Shown here one piece after another: positions 24,076 to 30,572 of a DNA stretch of 64,000 nt; within the stretch, counting starts at the first letter, position 1; each line of letters begins with the position of its first letter. The notes under the pieces are model-generated. The model was given only the letters and a program-made list of their open reading frames with translations, was not told the origin of the DNA and made no database searches. This DNA is from a virus. Both the position numbers and the translations under genes were made by a program. The DNA lies in IMG/VR virus record IMGVR_UViG_3300002460_000002, positions 31,155 to 95,154 of that record. One strand, written 5' to 3'.

Positions 24076-24546
24076 ATGGAAGTCTTCTCGATCTCCGGCT
24101 GGGGTGGCGGTCTTGGTGCCGCGTCCTGCCCGGCCGGCTGGGTCGTGACCCCGAACGGGAATTGTGGAGGCTCTGCAGCCGCCGGCTACAAGCACCCGCA
24201 GGCGACGGCACTGCAACAGGCGCTCAACACGAAAGGCGCCGGTCTCGTCGTCGACGGTGTGATCGGACCGCTGACAGCCACCGCAGTCAACCGCGCGCTG
24301 GGTGTGAATTTGGCGTTGTCGGATGTCGCCGCCCAGGCCGCGCTTCTCACCAACCGGGTGTTGACCACAGGCGCGACTTCGATCGCACCCGTGATCAAAC
24401 CTTCGGTGGCGATCGGCCCGGCGGTAATCACACCGCTGCCGGTCCAGGTCATGCCCGGGGAGTTGCCGCGCGGCGGGGGCTGGGCCCTGGTCGCGTTGAA
24501 CGCGATGGTAGCCGGTGTCGGAGCGTACTTCATCACCACGAGGTAA
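24076..24546 (+). CDS. Peptidoglycan-binding-like protein with C-terminal membrane anchor
   Basis: The 156-residue product has a segment 'LQQALNTKGAGLVVDGVIG' followed by PLTATAVNRAL (about 47-76), the repeat typical of PG_binding_1 domains. A Pro/Val-rich linker then leads to a hydrophobic C-terminal helix (WALVALNAMVAGVGAYFI). It may attach a virion or lysis component to the cell wall. Assignment is by repeat similarity only. Confidence 0.75.
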   Translation: MEVFSISGWGGGLGAASCPAGWVVTPNGNCGGSAAAGYKHPQATALQQALNTKGAGLVVDGVIGPLTATAVNRALGVNLALSDVAAQAALLTNRVLTTGATSIAPVIKPSVAIGPAVITPLPVQVMPGELPRGGGWALVALNAMVAGVGAYFITTR

Positions 24547-24549
24547 AAC

Positions 24550-24984
24550 ATGGCGAAGCGTCGTCGGACAAATTTCGGCTCATCAAGTGTTGGTAGTTGG
24601 CTGTTGTGGATTGGCGGCGGTATCGCAGCGGTTGTTGTTGTTGGATTGGCGATGGTGGCCAGAGCCAAAGCCAGTACGCGATCTGCCGCGATTGCGCCGA
24701 CAGTTCCATCGCAGAGCCCGTATCTCCGGAAAGACGTCGGGTTCAACCAAGTCTGGCAACTGCCGCCGATCCCGGGACAAGCGATGACCACGGCGTGTTT
24801 CTCGACGCCCGATGGCATCACATCGTCGTGTGTGGTGCATCAAGCGGGACAGGGAATCGCCGCGGCGAACGTCCCGCCCGGGATGGGCCCGAACACGCGG
24901 CACACGAACGAGGTTCTTGTAGTCCAGGCCGCGGCGCTCGGGTTCAAGCCCGATCCGTTGCAGCCGGGATGGATTCGCGCGTGA
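24550..24984 (+). CDS. Single-pass membrane protein with basic N-terminus
   Basis: A 144-residue protein beginning MAKRRRTNFG, then a transmembrane segment (about 18-38, WLLWIGGGIAAVVVVGLAMV) and a soluble remainder with two cysteines. The topology suggests an N-in, C-out inner-membrane or virion membrane-like protein. Function unknown. Confidence 0.78.
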   Translation: MAKRRRTNFGSSSVGSWLLWIGGGIAAVVVVGLAMVARAKASTRSAAIAPTVPSQSPYLRKDVGFNQVWQLPPIPGQAMTTACFSTPDGITSSCVVHQAGQGIAAANVPPGMGPNTRHTNEVLVVQAAALGFKPDPLQPGWIRA

Positions 24985-25280
24985 AGCGTCAGCGAAAAAC
25001 ATCGCTCGGGCACTCACCGAAAGAGCACGCGCGCAGGGCGAAGCTCACAGGCCGTCGCGTGATCGAGTACGCGACCCAGGCCACGTACTACGCCAAGCAG
25101 CAGAATTGCTCGACGGCGTTCAAGAAGTACGAGACCGCCCTCGAAATGACCGGCGCCATGACGGCCAACATGCTCGCCGTGGGTAGGGGCTTGTCGTTCA
25201 ATCGCTCGCGCGCGGCGGTCAAGTTGGCCGAAGCGCGCCGCGCGCTCGGGGACAAGTGCATTTACTTGGGAGGCCGATGA
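24981..25280 (+). CDS. Small basic helical protein
   Basis: GTG 24981 overlaps the previous stop; 99 residues, strongly basic at the N-terminus and helical throughout, with a TPR-like feel (ATYYAKQQNCSTAFKKYETA). The family is not recognised. Ends GGR just before the next coupled start. Confidence 0.74.
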   Translation: MKRQRKTSLGHSPKEHARRAKLTGRRVIEYATQATYYAKQQNCSTAFKKYETALEMTGAMTANMLAVGRGLSFNRSRAAVKLAEARRALGDKCIYLGGR

Positions 25281-25582
25281 TGGCTCTCGGCTCTGGTCGC
25301 ATCTATCACGCCAAGGGTGCGCGTGCGGTGTACAAACTCGCGATGAAGGGCTTCGACGACACGATTGCAGAAGCCACGTCGGGGGCTTGCATGAAGGCTC
25401 ATGATGCGTTGGCGGTCGCGAACCAGGATTTCGGGTCGTTCTTCACCGAGTTCAAGCATGCCGTGGGATCGGCGACTCGTCACAGTTTTAGCCCCATGGG
25501 CGCACCCCGTATGCGTGCGGCGCTTTCCAGCAAACGCTCACAGGCGCAGAATGTGTTCGCGAAGAAATGCGTGGTGCGGTGA
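25277..25582 (+). CDS. Unknown small basic protein
   Basis: A 101-residue protein, ATG 25277 overlapping the previous stop and preceded by a GGGAGG site. It is mixed helical with a Ser/Arg-rich C-terminal third. No motif is visible. Confidence 0.73.
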   Translation: MMALGSGRIYHAKGARAVYKLAMKGFDDTIAEATSGACMKAHDALAVANQDFGSFFTEFKHAVGSATRHSFSPMGAPRMRAALSSKRSQAQNVFAKKCVVR

Positions 25583-25794
25583 TGCCCAAGCGCAAGTCTC
25601 GTCGTGATCCTGCCGTGGCCTGCCGCTGGGTAGTCGAAGCCGATTACAGCACCGGCGTGAATCTCGGTACGCGTCGAGGCTGGCAGAGAATTTATTGCGC
25701 ACGTTCCAAAAAGAAGGCTCAGGGCGACGCGCGCAAGTGGCATGGCGACACCAAGATGGTTACACGAGTGTCGCGCAATCCGGAGGGGCGTTGA
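25582..25794 (+). CDS. Small basic protein of the Arg-tail cluster
   Basis: ATG 25582 (coupled) gives 70 residues starting MPKRKSRRDPAV and with an SKKKA segment also seen in the 23185 gene product. The final codons NPEGR are CCGGAGGGGCG and form the ribosome-binding site of the next gene. Function unknown. Confidence 0.74.
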   Translation: MPKRKSRRDPAVACRWVVEADYSTGVNLGTRRGWQRIYCARSKKKAQGDARKWHGDTKMVTRVSRNPEGR

Positions 25795-26171
25795 TGTCAT
25801 CTTTCCGCACACCGAAAGGTTGTGTCGTGAAATGGGTCGAGCTTCACGCCAAGGGGGAGCACGTGGACTTGAGCATGGACTGCGGCGGTGGTGGTCGTGG
25901 ATCTTTTCCGTCACCGGATGGGGGCACGAGCAACTATCCGAAGGCGCGCGTGAAAGGTGTCCGGCGTGTTCATGTTCCAGGTACGAGCGTCAGCATCGGC
26001 GGCAACTTCATGGGAAATTGGGGTCATCTTCCCGACGTCGGTGTCGTGCGTCTCGATTTCGTGTTGAGCCCGCGGCATGTGACATGTCGGAAGAAAGAGA
26101 AGGATACCGAGTTGTCGTGTGTGATTCATGACGGCAAGACGGTGTTGTCCGGCGGCCGGAGGAAGCGCTGA
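25794..26171 (+). CDS. Beta-rich Cys-containing protein of the Arg-tail cluster
   Basis: The 125-residue product starts at ATG 25794. It contains Gly-rich turns (DCGGGGRGSF) and Cys residues at both ends of the body, and ends GGRRKR. The tail DNA CGGAGGAAGCGC again contains the Shine-Dalgarno site of the following gene. Function unknown. Confidence 0.74.
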   Translation: MSSFRTPKGCVVKWVELHAKGEHVDLSMDCGGGGRGSFPSPDGGTSNYPKARVKGVRRVHVPGTSVSIGGNFMGNWGHLPDVGVVRLDFVLSPRHVTCRKKEKDTELSCVIHDGKTVLSGGRRKR

Positions 26172-26446
26172 TGGCCAAGGATCTTCGTTGGGGGCATTTA
26201 GTACAGCCTCGCGAGCTTGTTTGTATCCGCAAAGGAACTTCGGTCATCCGTAAAGTTCGCGGAAGATGGGTCAAAACCAAGCCCGTGGTTCTGGAAAAAA
26301 CTGTGTGCGGTCGTGCGCACGGCGAAGCAGTAAGCTATTCGTGGGGCGGTCAGGGAATGGGCGTGGTTACAGTGAAGCGCCAGCAGTACGCTGTGCGGCC
26401 TAAAGATCTTTTCGTAGCTGGTCGAATTCCTGGAAGGCGTCGGTGA
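26171..26446 (+). CDS. Small protein, paralogue of the 26941 gene product
   Basis: A 91-residue protein. It shares with the 26941-27195 product the frame VCIRKG...RGRW...VCG.A...WGG.G..V..VK...YAVRP..LF, so the two are paralogues. It ends PGRRR. The conserved pair of cysteines and the Trp-Gly-Gly turn suggest a compact beta fold. Function unknown. Confidence 0.77.
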   Translation: MAKDLRWGHLVQPRELVCIRKGTSVIRKVRGRWVKTKPVVLEKTVCGRAHGEAVSYSWGGQGMGVVTVKRQQYAVRPKDLFVAGRIPGRRR

Positions 26447-26640
26447 TGGCCTACCTCGTTTTCAAGAACGGCAAGAAGATCTCCTCCGGTGTTTCAGGCC
26501 GGGCGGCTCCGTACGTCTGGACGAAGCGTGAGGTCGATCGCCTGCGGCGTGGTTCGGGCTGCTTCAAAGTCGCGAACACGCGCACGCAGCGGGTTTTTCA
26601 CGTCGGCGCCTCGTGCAAGCGCCGTCGGAGGTCGCGTTAG
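26446..26640 (+). CDS. Very small basic protein with Arg-rich tail
   Basis: ATG 26446 (an adjacent GTG 26443 is also possible) gives 64 residues ending CKRRRRSR. It is beta-rich in the first half with two cysteines near the C-terminus. The tail codons carry CGGAGG just before the next start. Function unknown. Confidence 0.74.
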   Translation: MAYLVFKNGKKISSGVSGRAAPYVWTKREVDRLRRGSGCFKVANTRTQRVFHVGASCKRRRRSR

Positions 26641-26641
26641 C

Positions 26642-26941
26642 ATGACCATCCGTCTCATCGCCAAAGGCCCGTTGAAGTCTGTCAAGCGCGCGGCCAGCCG
26701 TTATGGCGTTGCAGCGCGCTGCCGAAACTACGGCGGCCAGATCAATCCACCGTACCTGGGACAGCGCAACGAGGTTTCTTGTGAAGCACCCTGCACGGCC
26801 GCGATCAAGGTGAACCACTGGTACGCGGAGCGTGCTACCACCAAAAGAGGCCGTGGGAACACACCCGGCACGTTGCTTTATTTTGATGTGCGGCAGTGTG
26901 CGACTTTGGGTGGCGCTAGTCGTCGTCGGAGGAAACGCTAA
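26642..26941 (+). CDS. Small Cys-containing protein, paralogue of the 38814 and 39101 products
   Basis: ATG 26642 gives 99 residues beginning MTIRLIAKGPLKSVKRAA. The sequence is clearly homologous to the 38814-39104 product (shared NYGG.INPP, RNEV.C.APCTA, KRGRGNTPGTLL, CATLGGA) and more distantly to the 39101 product. It ends RRRRKR. The first 20 residues look like a basic amphipathic beta-alpha unit. Function unknown. Confidence 0.8.
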   Translation: MTIRLIAKGPLKSVKRAASRYGVAARCRNYGGQINPPYLGQRNEVSCEAPCTAAIKVNHWYAERATTKRGRGNTPGTLLYFDVRQCATLGGASRRRRKR

Positions 26942-27195
26942 TGCCTGTTCAGTTCTTCTGCATCCGGCCGGGCCCGGCGTTCGAGAGATCGCACGGCCGA
27001 TGGAAGCACGTGACGCTGCCAAAAGCAGTCTGCGGTCAAGCACGCTCAGGTTTCATCCGTGGTGGCTGGGGAGGAATGTCCGTGGCCGTGATCAAGGTGC
27101 GAGGGAAAGAGTACGCGGTACGGCCGGGAAAATCACTCTTCGCTCCGAAGCGCGGTTTGTCAGGCGCCGGTCGACGTCGTCGGAGGGCACGCTGA
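26941..27195 (+). CDS. Small protein, paralogue of the 26171 gene product
   Basis: The 84-residue product starts at ATG 26941, overlapping the previous stop. FCIRPG, AVCGQA, GGWGGMSVAVIK and YAVRPGKSLF match the 26171 paralogue at the same places. It ends GRRRRRAR, encoded by CGTCGTCGGAGGGCACGC, which also provides the next ribosome-binding site. Confidence 0.77.
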   Translation: MPVQFFCIRPGPAFERSHGRWKHVTLPKAVCGQARSGFIRGGWGGMSVAVIKVRGKEYAVRPGKSLFAPKRGLSGAGRRRRRAR

Positions 27196-27473
27196 TGGCC
27201 AAAACCAAAAAAGATCCGCCCGACTGCCGTATCTCCTCCGGTTTTCCGGATCAGAGACTCATTTTCAAATCTCGATCTGGCAATCACGCTTTGTGGGCGT
27301 ACCGGCGTTCTGATACTGGAAAGGAGAGTGTAGTGGCCCTCAACTGCCTATCCGGCTTCACAGATTATCCGATTAGATATGATGACGGGGGCGTAGGCTG
27401 GGATCGTCCAGAGGCGTTTCCTGCGTCTTTTCGTAAGAGCGTCCAGAGGTTGTTCGGCCGGAGGCGACGCTAA
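27195..27473 (+). CDS. Small unknown protein with Arg-rich tail
   Basis: A 92-residue protein from ATG 27195, starting MAKTKKDPPDC and ending FGRRRR. It contains two cysteines and aromatic residues but no known motif. It is coupled to both neighbours by ATGA-type overlaps and the CGGAGG tail cassette. Confidence 0.73.
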   Translation: MAKTKKDPPDCRISSGFPDQRLIFKSRSGNHALWAYRRSDTGKESVVALNCLSGFTDYPIRYDDGGVGWDRPEAFPASFRKSVQRLFGRRRR

Positions 27474-27661
27474 TGGCCAAACCCACTTGCAAAGTAGTCT
27501 TCGGCCACGACAGGGTTGGTCCGTTCGCGATGAGCGTCAGGGTGTGGCCATCGGGTGTCATTCAACGCGAGACCAGCAACGCGATCAACTTCCCGCGCGG
27601 GACTCGTCTGACGGTGCGGAAGCGCCAGGCCGCGCGTCGGGCGTTGTGTGGAGGTCGGTGA
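27473..27661 (+). CDS. Very small basic protein
   Basis: A 62-residue basic protein (ATG overlapping the previous stop), likely all beta in its first half and ending CGGR, encoded by GGAGGTCGG, the next gene's ribosome-binding site. Function unknown. Confidence 0.7.
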   Translation: MAKPTCKVVFGHDRVGPFAMSVRVWPSGVIQRETSNAINFPRGTRLTVRKRQAARRALCGGR

Positions 27662-27855
27662 TGAAGGGCAACCTGTCGCGTGCAGAAGTCCGAAAGCTTT
27701 CGCGCGCGTTGAAGTCACAAGGCTTGAAGTTGCCGCGTGCCGGTTGGTGCACACGATTGAATGCGCCGGTTGGTGATGTGCACGGACGCCTTCGTCCGGA
27801 AGTTTGCCGCGACAGGCACGGGTACTACTACGTCGGCGACAAGGGGTACGCGTGA
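27661..27855 (+). CDS. Very small basic unknown protein
   Basis: ATG 27661 gives a 64-residue product with an N-terminal helix (LSRAEVRKLSRALKSQGLKL) and two cysteines. There is no Arg-rich end here. Coupled to the preceding gene. Function unknown. Confidence 0.7.
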   Translation: MKGNLSRAEVRKLSRALKSQGLKLPRAGWCTRLNAPVGDVHGRLRPEVCRDRHGYYYVGDKGYA

Positions 27856-27890
27856 TGAAAAAATTCTGCGCGCCGTCGGAGGTGTCGTAG
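27855..27890 (+). CDS. 11-residue mini-cistron, remnant of a junction cassette
   Basis: ATG 27855 overlaps the preceding stop and reads MKKFCAPSEVS before TAG, ending directly at the next ATG. It contains the same CGCCGTCGGAGG element as the Arg-tail junctions but in another frame, so it probably is a leftover gene end that keeps the ribosome-binding site. Confidence 0.4.
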   Translation: MKKFCAPSEVS

Positions 27891-28001
27891 ATGAAGCGCA
27901 TCGGCACCAACCTCCTCGCCGGTCTCGGCCTCTTCGCCGCCGGTGCGCTCGTGCACCTAGGCTGGGCCCTGGGTGGGTACCTCATCAAGCGGTTGTTCTG
28001 A
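27891..28001 (+). CDS. 36-residue single-pass membrane protein
   Basis: ATG 27891 directly follows the mini-cistron stop; the product MKRIGTNLLAGLGLFAAGAL... is a short membrane peptide with a basic N-terminus and a KRLF end. Its size resembles small holin- or antiholin-like or virion membrane peptides, but the role is unknown. Its stop overlaps the next start. Confidence 0.65.
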   Translation: MKRIGTNLLAGLGLFAAGALVHLGWALGGYLIKRLF

Positions 28002-28225
28002 TGTCACAAGAAGACCCACCGCGGCTGTCAGCACCTCTCCCCGAGCGCCGGCAGGGCATGAACCGCGGCATGCACGTCGCGCTTTTTCTGGCGGGTGGTG
28101 CCTTCCAGGCGATCTCGGCGTTCGAGGCGCCTTGGGTCGCAGATTACCGGGCGGGGCTTCTCGTGTTCGCGGGCGTGCTGCTCTCGGCTGCCAACGTCCG
28201 CGGCGCTCTCGGCCGTCGTTCTTGA
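28001..28225 (+). CDS. Two-helix membrane protein
   Basis: The 74-residue product starts at ATG 28001 (coupled). A polar N-terminus is followed by two hydrophobic segments (about 24-42 and 50-66) and a basic end. The layout is compatible with a class II holin, and the short membrane peptide encoded just before it would then be a partner. This is inference only. Confidence 0.68.
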   Translation: MSQEDPPRLSAPLPERRQGMNRGMHVALFLAGGAFQAISAFEAPWVADYRAGLLVFAGVLLSAANVRGALGRRS

Positions 28226-28251
28226 CACGCCGCACCGCGCGCAAGTATCAT
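28222..28251 (+). promoter_or_regulatory. Leaderless-type promoter
   Basis: Perfect TTGACA (28222-28227), 18-base spacer, TATCAT (28246-28251); the ATG of the next gene starts 8 bases after the last base of the -10 box. The -35 overlaps the end of the preceding gene. Confidence 0.65.
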
Positions 28252-28258
28252 CTATGAG

Positions 28259-28801
28259 ATGGATTCGTGGCCAAAACTCCGACCGCTTCTCGTCGTGACG
28301 GGGGCGCTTTCGTTTCGGCAGGTCGGTGAGGCCCAGAAGAGTGACCGCAACACAGCCACGGTCATCGTGGCCAAGTTCCGACGCCGACTCGCGCGGATCG
28401 CCTTGTTCGAGACCCCGTTCGGCACCATCGTGCTCGCGGCCCGGCTCAAGGAAGCGCGCAAACTGTTCCGGGACACGACCCACGAGGTCACCGGTTACAA
28501 TACCGGCCGCACCTGCCAGCTCGACAATTTCCTCTTGTGGGAGCGCCTGGAAGGCAACCGCCGCGTCGCCGTCGAGGGTTGGGTGCTCGCGAACAGAGAT
28601 GTCGATCGTGTTGAAGAGGCGCTTGAGCCTACCGACAACGGCGCTAGTCTAGCGGCCGAGCCGACAACGATTGAACTGCCGCATGCACCCGCTGGCCTTG
28701 TTCCGGCCGCCCCGCCCCTTCATGCACTTGGAGAGGGAGGTCTTGCAGTGGCCGGGGGCCCTGGAAGCACCGAGAGCAGCACCGGAGAGACGACGCTTTG
28801 A
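28259..28801 (+). CDS. Unknown protein with possible HTH N-terminal domain
   Basis: The 180-residue product begins MDSWPKLRPLLVVTGALS. Residues about 15-60 (LSFRQVGEAQKSDRNTATVIVAKFRRRL) read like a helix-turn-helix with a basic recognition helix. The C-terminal 60 residues are a Pro/Ala/Gly-rich linker. A regulator is plausible. It is expressed from its own promoter and has no Shine-Dalgarno site. Confidence 0.7.
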   Translation: MDSWPKLRPLLVVTGALSFRQVGEAQKSDRNTATVIVAKFRRRLARIALFETPFGTIVLAARLKEARKLFRDTTHEVTGYNTGRTCQLDNFLLWERLEGNRRVAVEGWVLANRDVDRVEEALEPTDNGASLAAEPTTIELPHAPAGLVPAAPPLHALGEGGLAVAGGPGSTESSTGETTL

Positions 28802-28825
28802 CATGGTCCGAGAGTAGCCCGGTCG

Positions 28826-29116
28826 TCAAGAAATTACCAGTACCTGCTCAAACATCTTGGTGATCTCGGCGTCGTTGACCGCACCTTCGAGTCGGATCAT
28901 GCGCCCGCGGGAGGTGATGCCGATCGTGGTCGGTGTTGCGCGAACCCTGTATTGATTGGCGTAACGTCGGGCGTTCGCGTCTCGGGCAACATCACCCAGG
29001 TGCACGGGGATCTTCCGGCCAGCGAGCCGTGAAGCGATCGGGCCGAAGCGCTTCTTGTACTCCTTGCAGAAGTGACAATTTTCAGCGACGAAGACCAGGA
29101 CGCGGGGGCCGTTCAT
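28826..29116 (-). CDS. Thioredoxin-fold protein
   Basis: The 96-residue product (or 98 from ATG 29122) has the redox motif CHFC at residues 14-17 after a first beta strand and a cis-Pro loop RATPTT, as in thioredoxin/glutaredoxin. It probably reduces disulfides in the cytoplasm or delivers electrons to a phage enzyme; no ribonucleotide reductase is present here. A TAAACT -10-like box (29123-29128, minus strand) ends 6 bases before ATG 29116, so that start fits a leaderless mRNA. Confidence 0.85.
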   Translation of the reverse strand: MNGPRVLVFVAENCHFCKEYKKRFGPIASRLAGRKIPVHLGDVARDANARRYANQYRVRATPTTIGITSRGRMIRLEGAVNDAEITKMFEQVLVIS

Positions 29117-29147
29117 ACTCATAGTTTACCGCAACTGAAGTGAAAAG

Positions 29148-29343
29148 TACCCCTGACGGGATTTGAACCCGCATCACACGCGCAAGAAAACTTCTTTGGA
29201 AACGCGCTTCCCTTCCAAACTCTCTCGAACCTGGTTCGGTGCATCCGCAACCACTGTTTTCTCCGACTCGTCAGTCGTCACGTGGGCCAGTTACGGCGCC
29301 GGTTCCGTTTTTCCGGTGGATATCCTCTTTTTCCTACAGGGGT
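29148..29343 (-). ncRNA. Structured tRNA-like RNA with split acceptor stem
   Basis: On the minus strand a T-arm (GCGGG TTCAAAT CCCGT, 29172-29156) is followed by CAGGGGT (29155-29149). Its exact partner ACCCCTG lies at 29343-29337, followed by TA and a D-arm-like stem GGA/TCC with GG and A in the loop. The 125 or so bases between contain several hairpins (for example CGACT/AGTCG, CGAAC/GTTCG, TTTGGAA/TTCCAAA) and no recognisable anticodon arm. CCA is not encoded. It may be an intron-bearing tRNA, a reduced tmRNA-like RNA or a new tRNA-like RNA. The T-arm is certain; the rest is inference. Confidence 0.45.
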
Positions 29344-29347
29344 ATGA

Positions 29348-29569
29348 ATGACATTGTCACGACAAACTATTCGTGACAAGCTCTTTCTCATGCCCGCGAA
29401 ACTCGCTCCTCATGAAGAGACTGTTGTGGTTCAGTTCAAGATCCCGGCGACGTTGAAGCGTAAGGCGGCGAAGCTGGCGAAGGAATCGGGCGACGGGGAC
29501 GTGTCGCACTGGATCCGTCGGCAGATTCACAACGCGTGGAAGGCTGCGGAAGCGCAAGAAGAGCGTTAA
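29348..29569 (+). CDS. Ribbon-helix-helix-like DNA-binding protein
   Basis: ATG 29348 after AGGGG gives 73 residues; ATG 29390 (59 residues) is the alternative start. The core VVVQFKIPATLKRKAAKLAK...VSHWIRRQIHNAW is a beta strand and two helices, as in Arc/CopG-like repressors. An exact 9-bp inverted repeat covers 29354-29379 near the start and would suit autoregulation. Convergent with the lipoprotein gene, whose stop it overlaps. Confidence 0.75.
   Translation: MTLSRQTIRDKLFLMPAKLAPHEETVVVQFKIPATLKRKAAKLAKESGDGDVSHWIRRQIHNAWKAAEAQEER
29354..29379. promoter_or_regulatory. Inverted repeat, probable operator
   Basis: TTGTCACGA (29354-29362) and TCGTGACAA (29371-29379) are perfect inverted 9-mers separated by 8 bases. 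They lie at the start of the RHH gene and may be its operator. If ATG 29390 is the true start the repeat lies just upstream of it. Confidence 0.6.
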
Positions 29570-29826
29570 CGCCCGGTCCCGCACTTGTCGACGGTATCGC
29601 AGTCCAGCGCCGTCGACATGCATTGTAGATCGAGAGTGATCATGCCGCTGCTACGGGCGTTCATACAGACGTCTTCGCAGCTAACCCCGTGTGGAGTTGG
29701 TTTTCCGGCTTCGCAGCCGAGAGCGCGCATGCGATCACAAGCCATCGCGCAGGTTGGACCCGGCGCGGTTTCCGGTCCGGTCTTGCACGTCGAAAGCAGA
29801 ACGGCGATCAAGATGAACGACTTCAC
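29566..29826 (-). CDS. Cys-rich lipoprotein
   Basis: The 86-residue product has a short signal peptide ending LLSTC, a lipobox-like site (Thr at -1 is slightly unusual), then a body with eight more cysteines (CAMACDRM, GCEAG, SCEDVC, LQCM, DCDTVDKC). It should be exported and lipidated, with disulfide bonds. Phage lipoproteins often block superinfection at the cell surface; that function is inference. Coupled (ATGA) with the upstream protease gene. Confidence 0.82.
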   Translation of the reverse strand: MKSFILIAVLLSTCKTGPETAPGPTCAMACDRMRALGCEAGKPTPHGVSCEDVCMNARSSGMITLDLQCMSTALDCDTVDKCGTGR

Positions 29827-30572
29827 GCGCTGTACCTCGCGGCTTTTTCGACGATCCAGAGGTCACCGGTTTCTGACCACTTGATGTAGTCGGCCGAGAA
29901 GAGAATGAAGCCGGCGTTTCCGAAATTTTCGCCCCATGAGTTGACGATGCGAATCGCGTCTCCTGCGTGGTCTACGGCTGTCAGCAGGTGTCCACCTCCC
30001 CAGGCTTCACCAACCGGAGGATCGAGCGGAATGCCGAACGGAGCTGTGCCAAATGTTCTAGCGATCTGTGTGCCGAACACAACAAGATGACGTGTAGCCA
30101 GCGCGCGCTTCACGGCATCTACCCGGGCCGAGCCGGTCTCGAAAATGCGTCTGTAGCTCGTGGGGGCTTTCTGATCGTAGGCGGCTCTGAGTGCTCGCGC
30201 GCTTGGATCTGCATTTAGAGGTTCGTCGTATGGCCAGATCTCTTCAGGGCAGAATCCGATCTTGTTCAGCGCATCGAAGCAGGATCGGATGTACGTGCCC
30301 TCGTCCGCGTCACCCTGATGATTTGCGTTTCGGGCGAGCCTGTAGAGCATCCGACGAGACAGAAGAGGCGGATTCAACGCCCCCTGCAAGACGTGGTTGG
30401 CCCTGATAGCTTGGGCGATTCCGTTCGCGGTGCAGTCTTGATTGGTCTGGGCAAGAATGGAAAGGATCAAGTCGCCGTTGCTGGACGACGCCGGCACCGG
30501 TCCTGCACCAAACAGCTCCGAGGCTGAATGGTCCCGCGGGTCGTGCGGGTCTTTGAGCCAGCCTAACCTCAT
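29823..30572 (-). CDS. Papain-like (C1 family) cysteine peptidase
   Basis: The 249-residue product has the papain-type order: NQDCTANGIAQAI with Cys47, GGGHLLTAVDHAG with His195 and VNSWGENFGNAGF with Asn211. The region before Cys47 is short, and no propeptide or signal peptide is evident. It could process structural proteins, degrade a host target or act as a lysis or ejection factor; the context (lipoprotein, RadC) does not decide. A TAAAGT box 6 bases before the ATG is a possible leaderless start. Confidence 0.85.
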   Translation of the reverse strand: MRLGWLKDPHDPRDHSASELFGAGPVPASSSNGDLILSILAQTNQDCTANGIAQAIRANHVLQGALNPPLLSRRMLYRLARNANHQGDADEGTYIRSCFDALNKIGFCPEEIWPYDEPLNADPSARALRAAYDQKAPTSYRRIFETGSARVDAVKRALATRHLVVFGTQIARTFGTAPFGIPLDPPVGEAWGGGHLLTAVDHAGDAIRIVNSWGENFGNAGFILFSADYIKWSETGDLWIVEKAARYSA

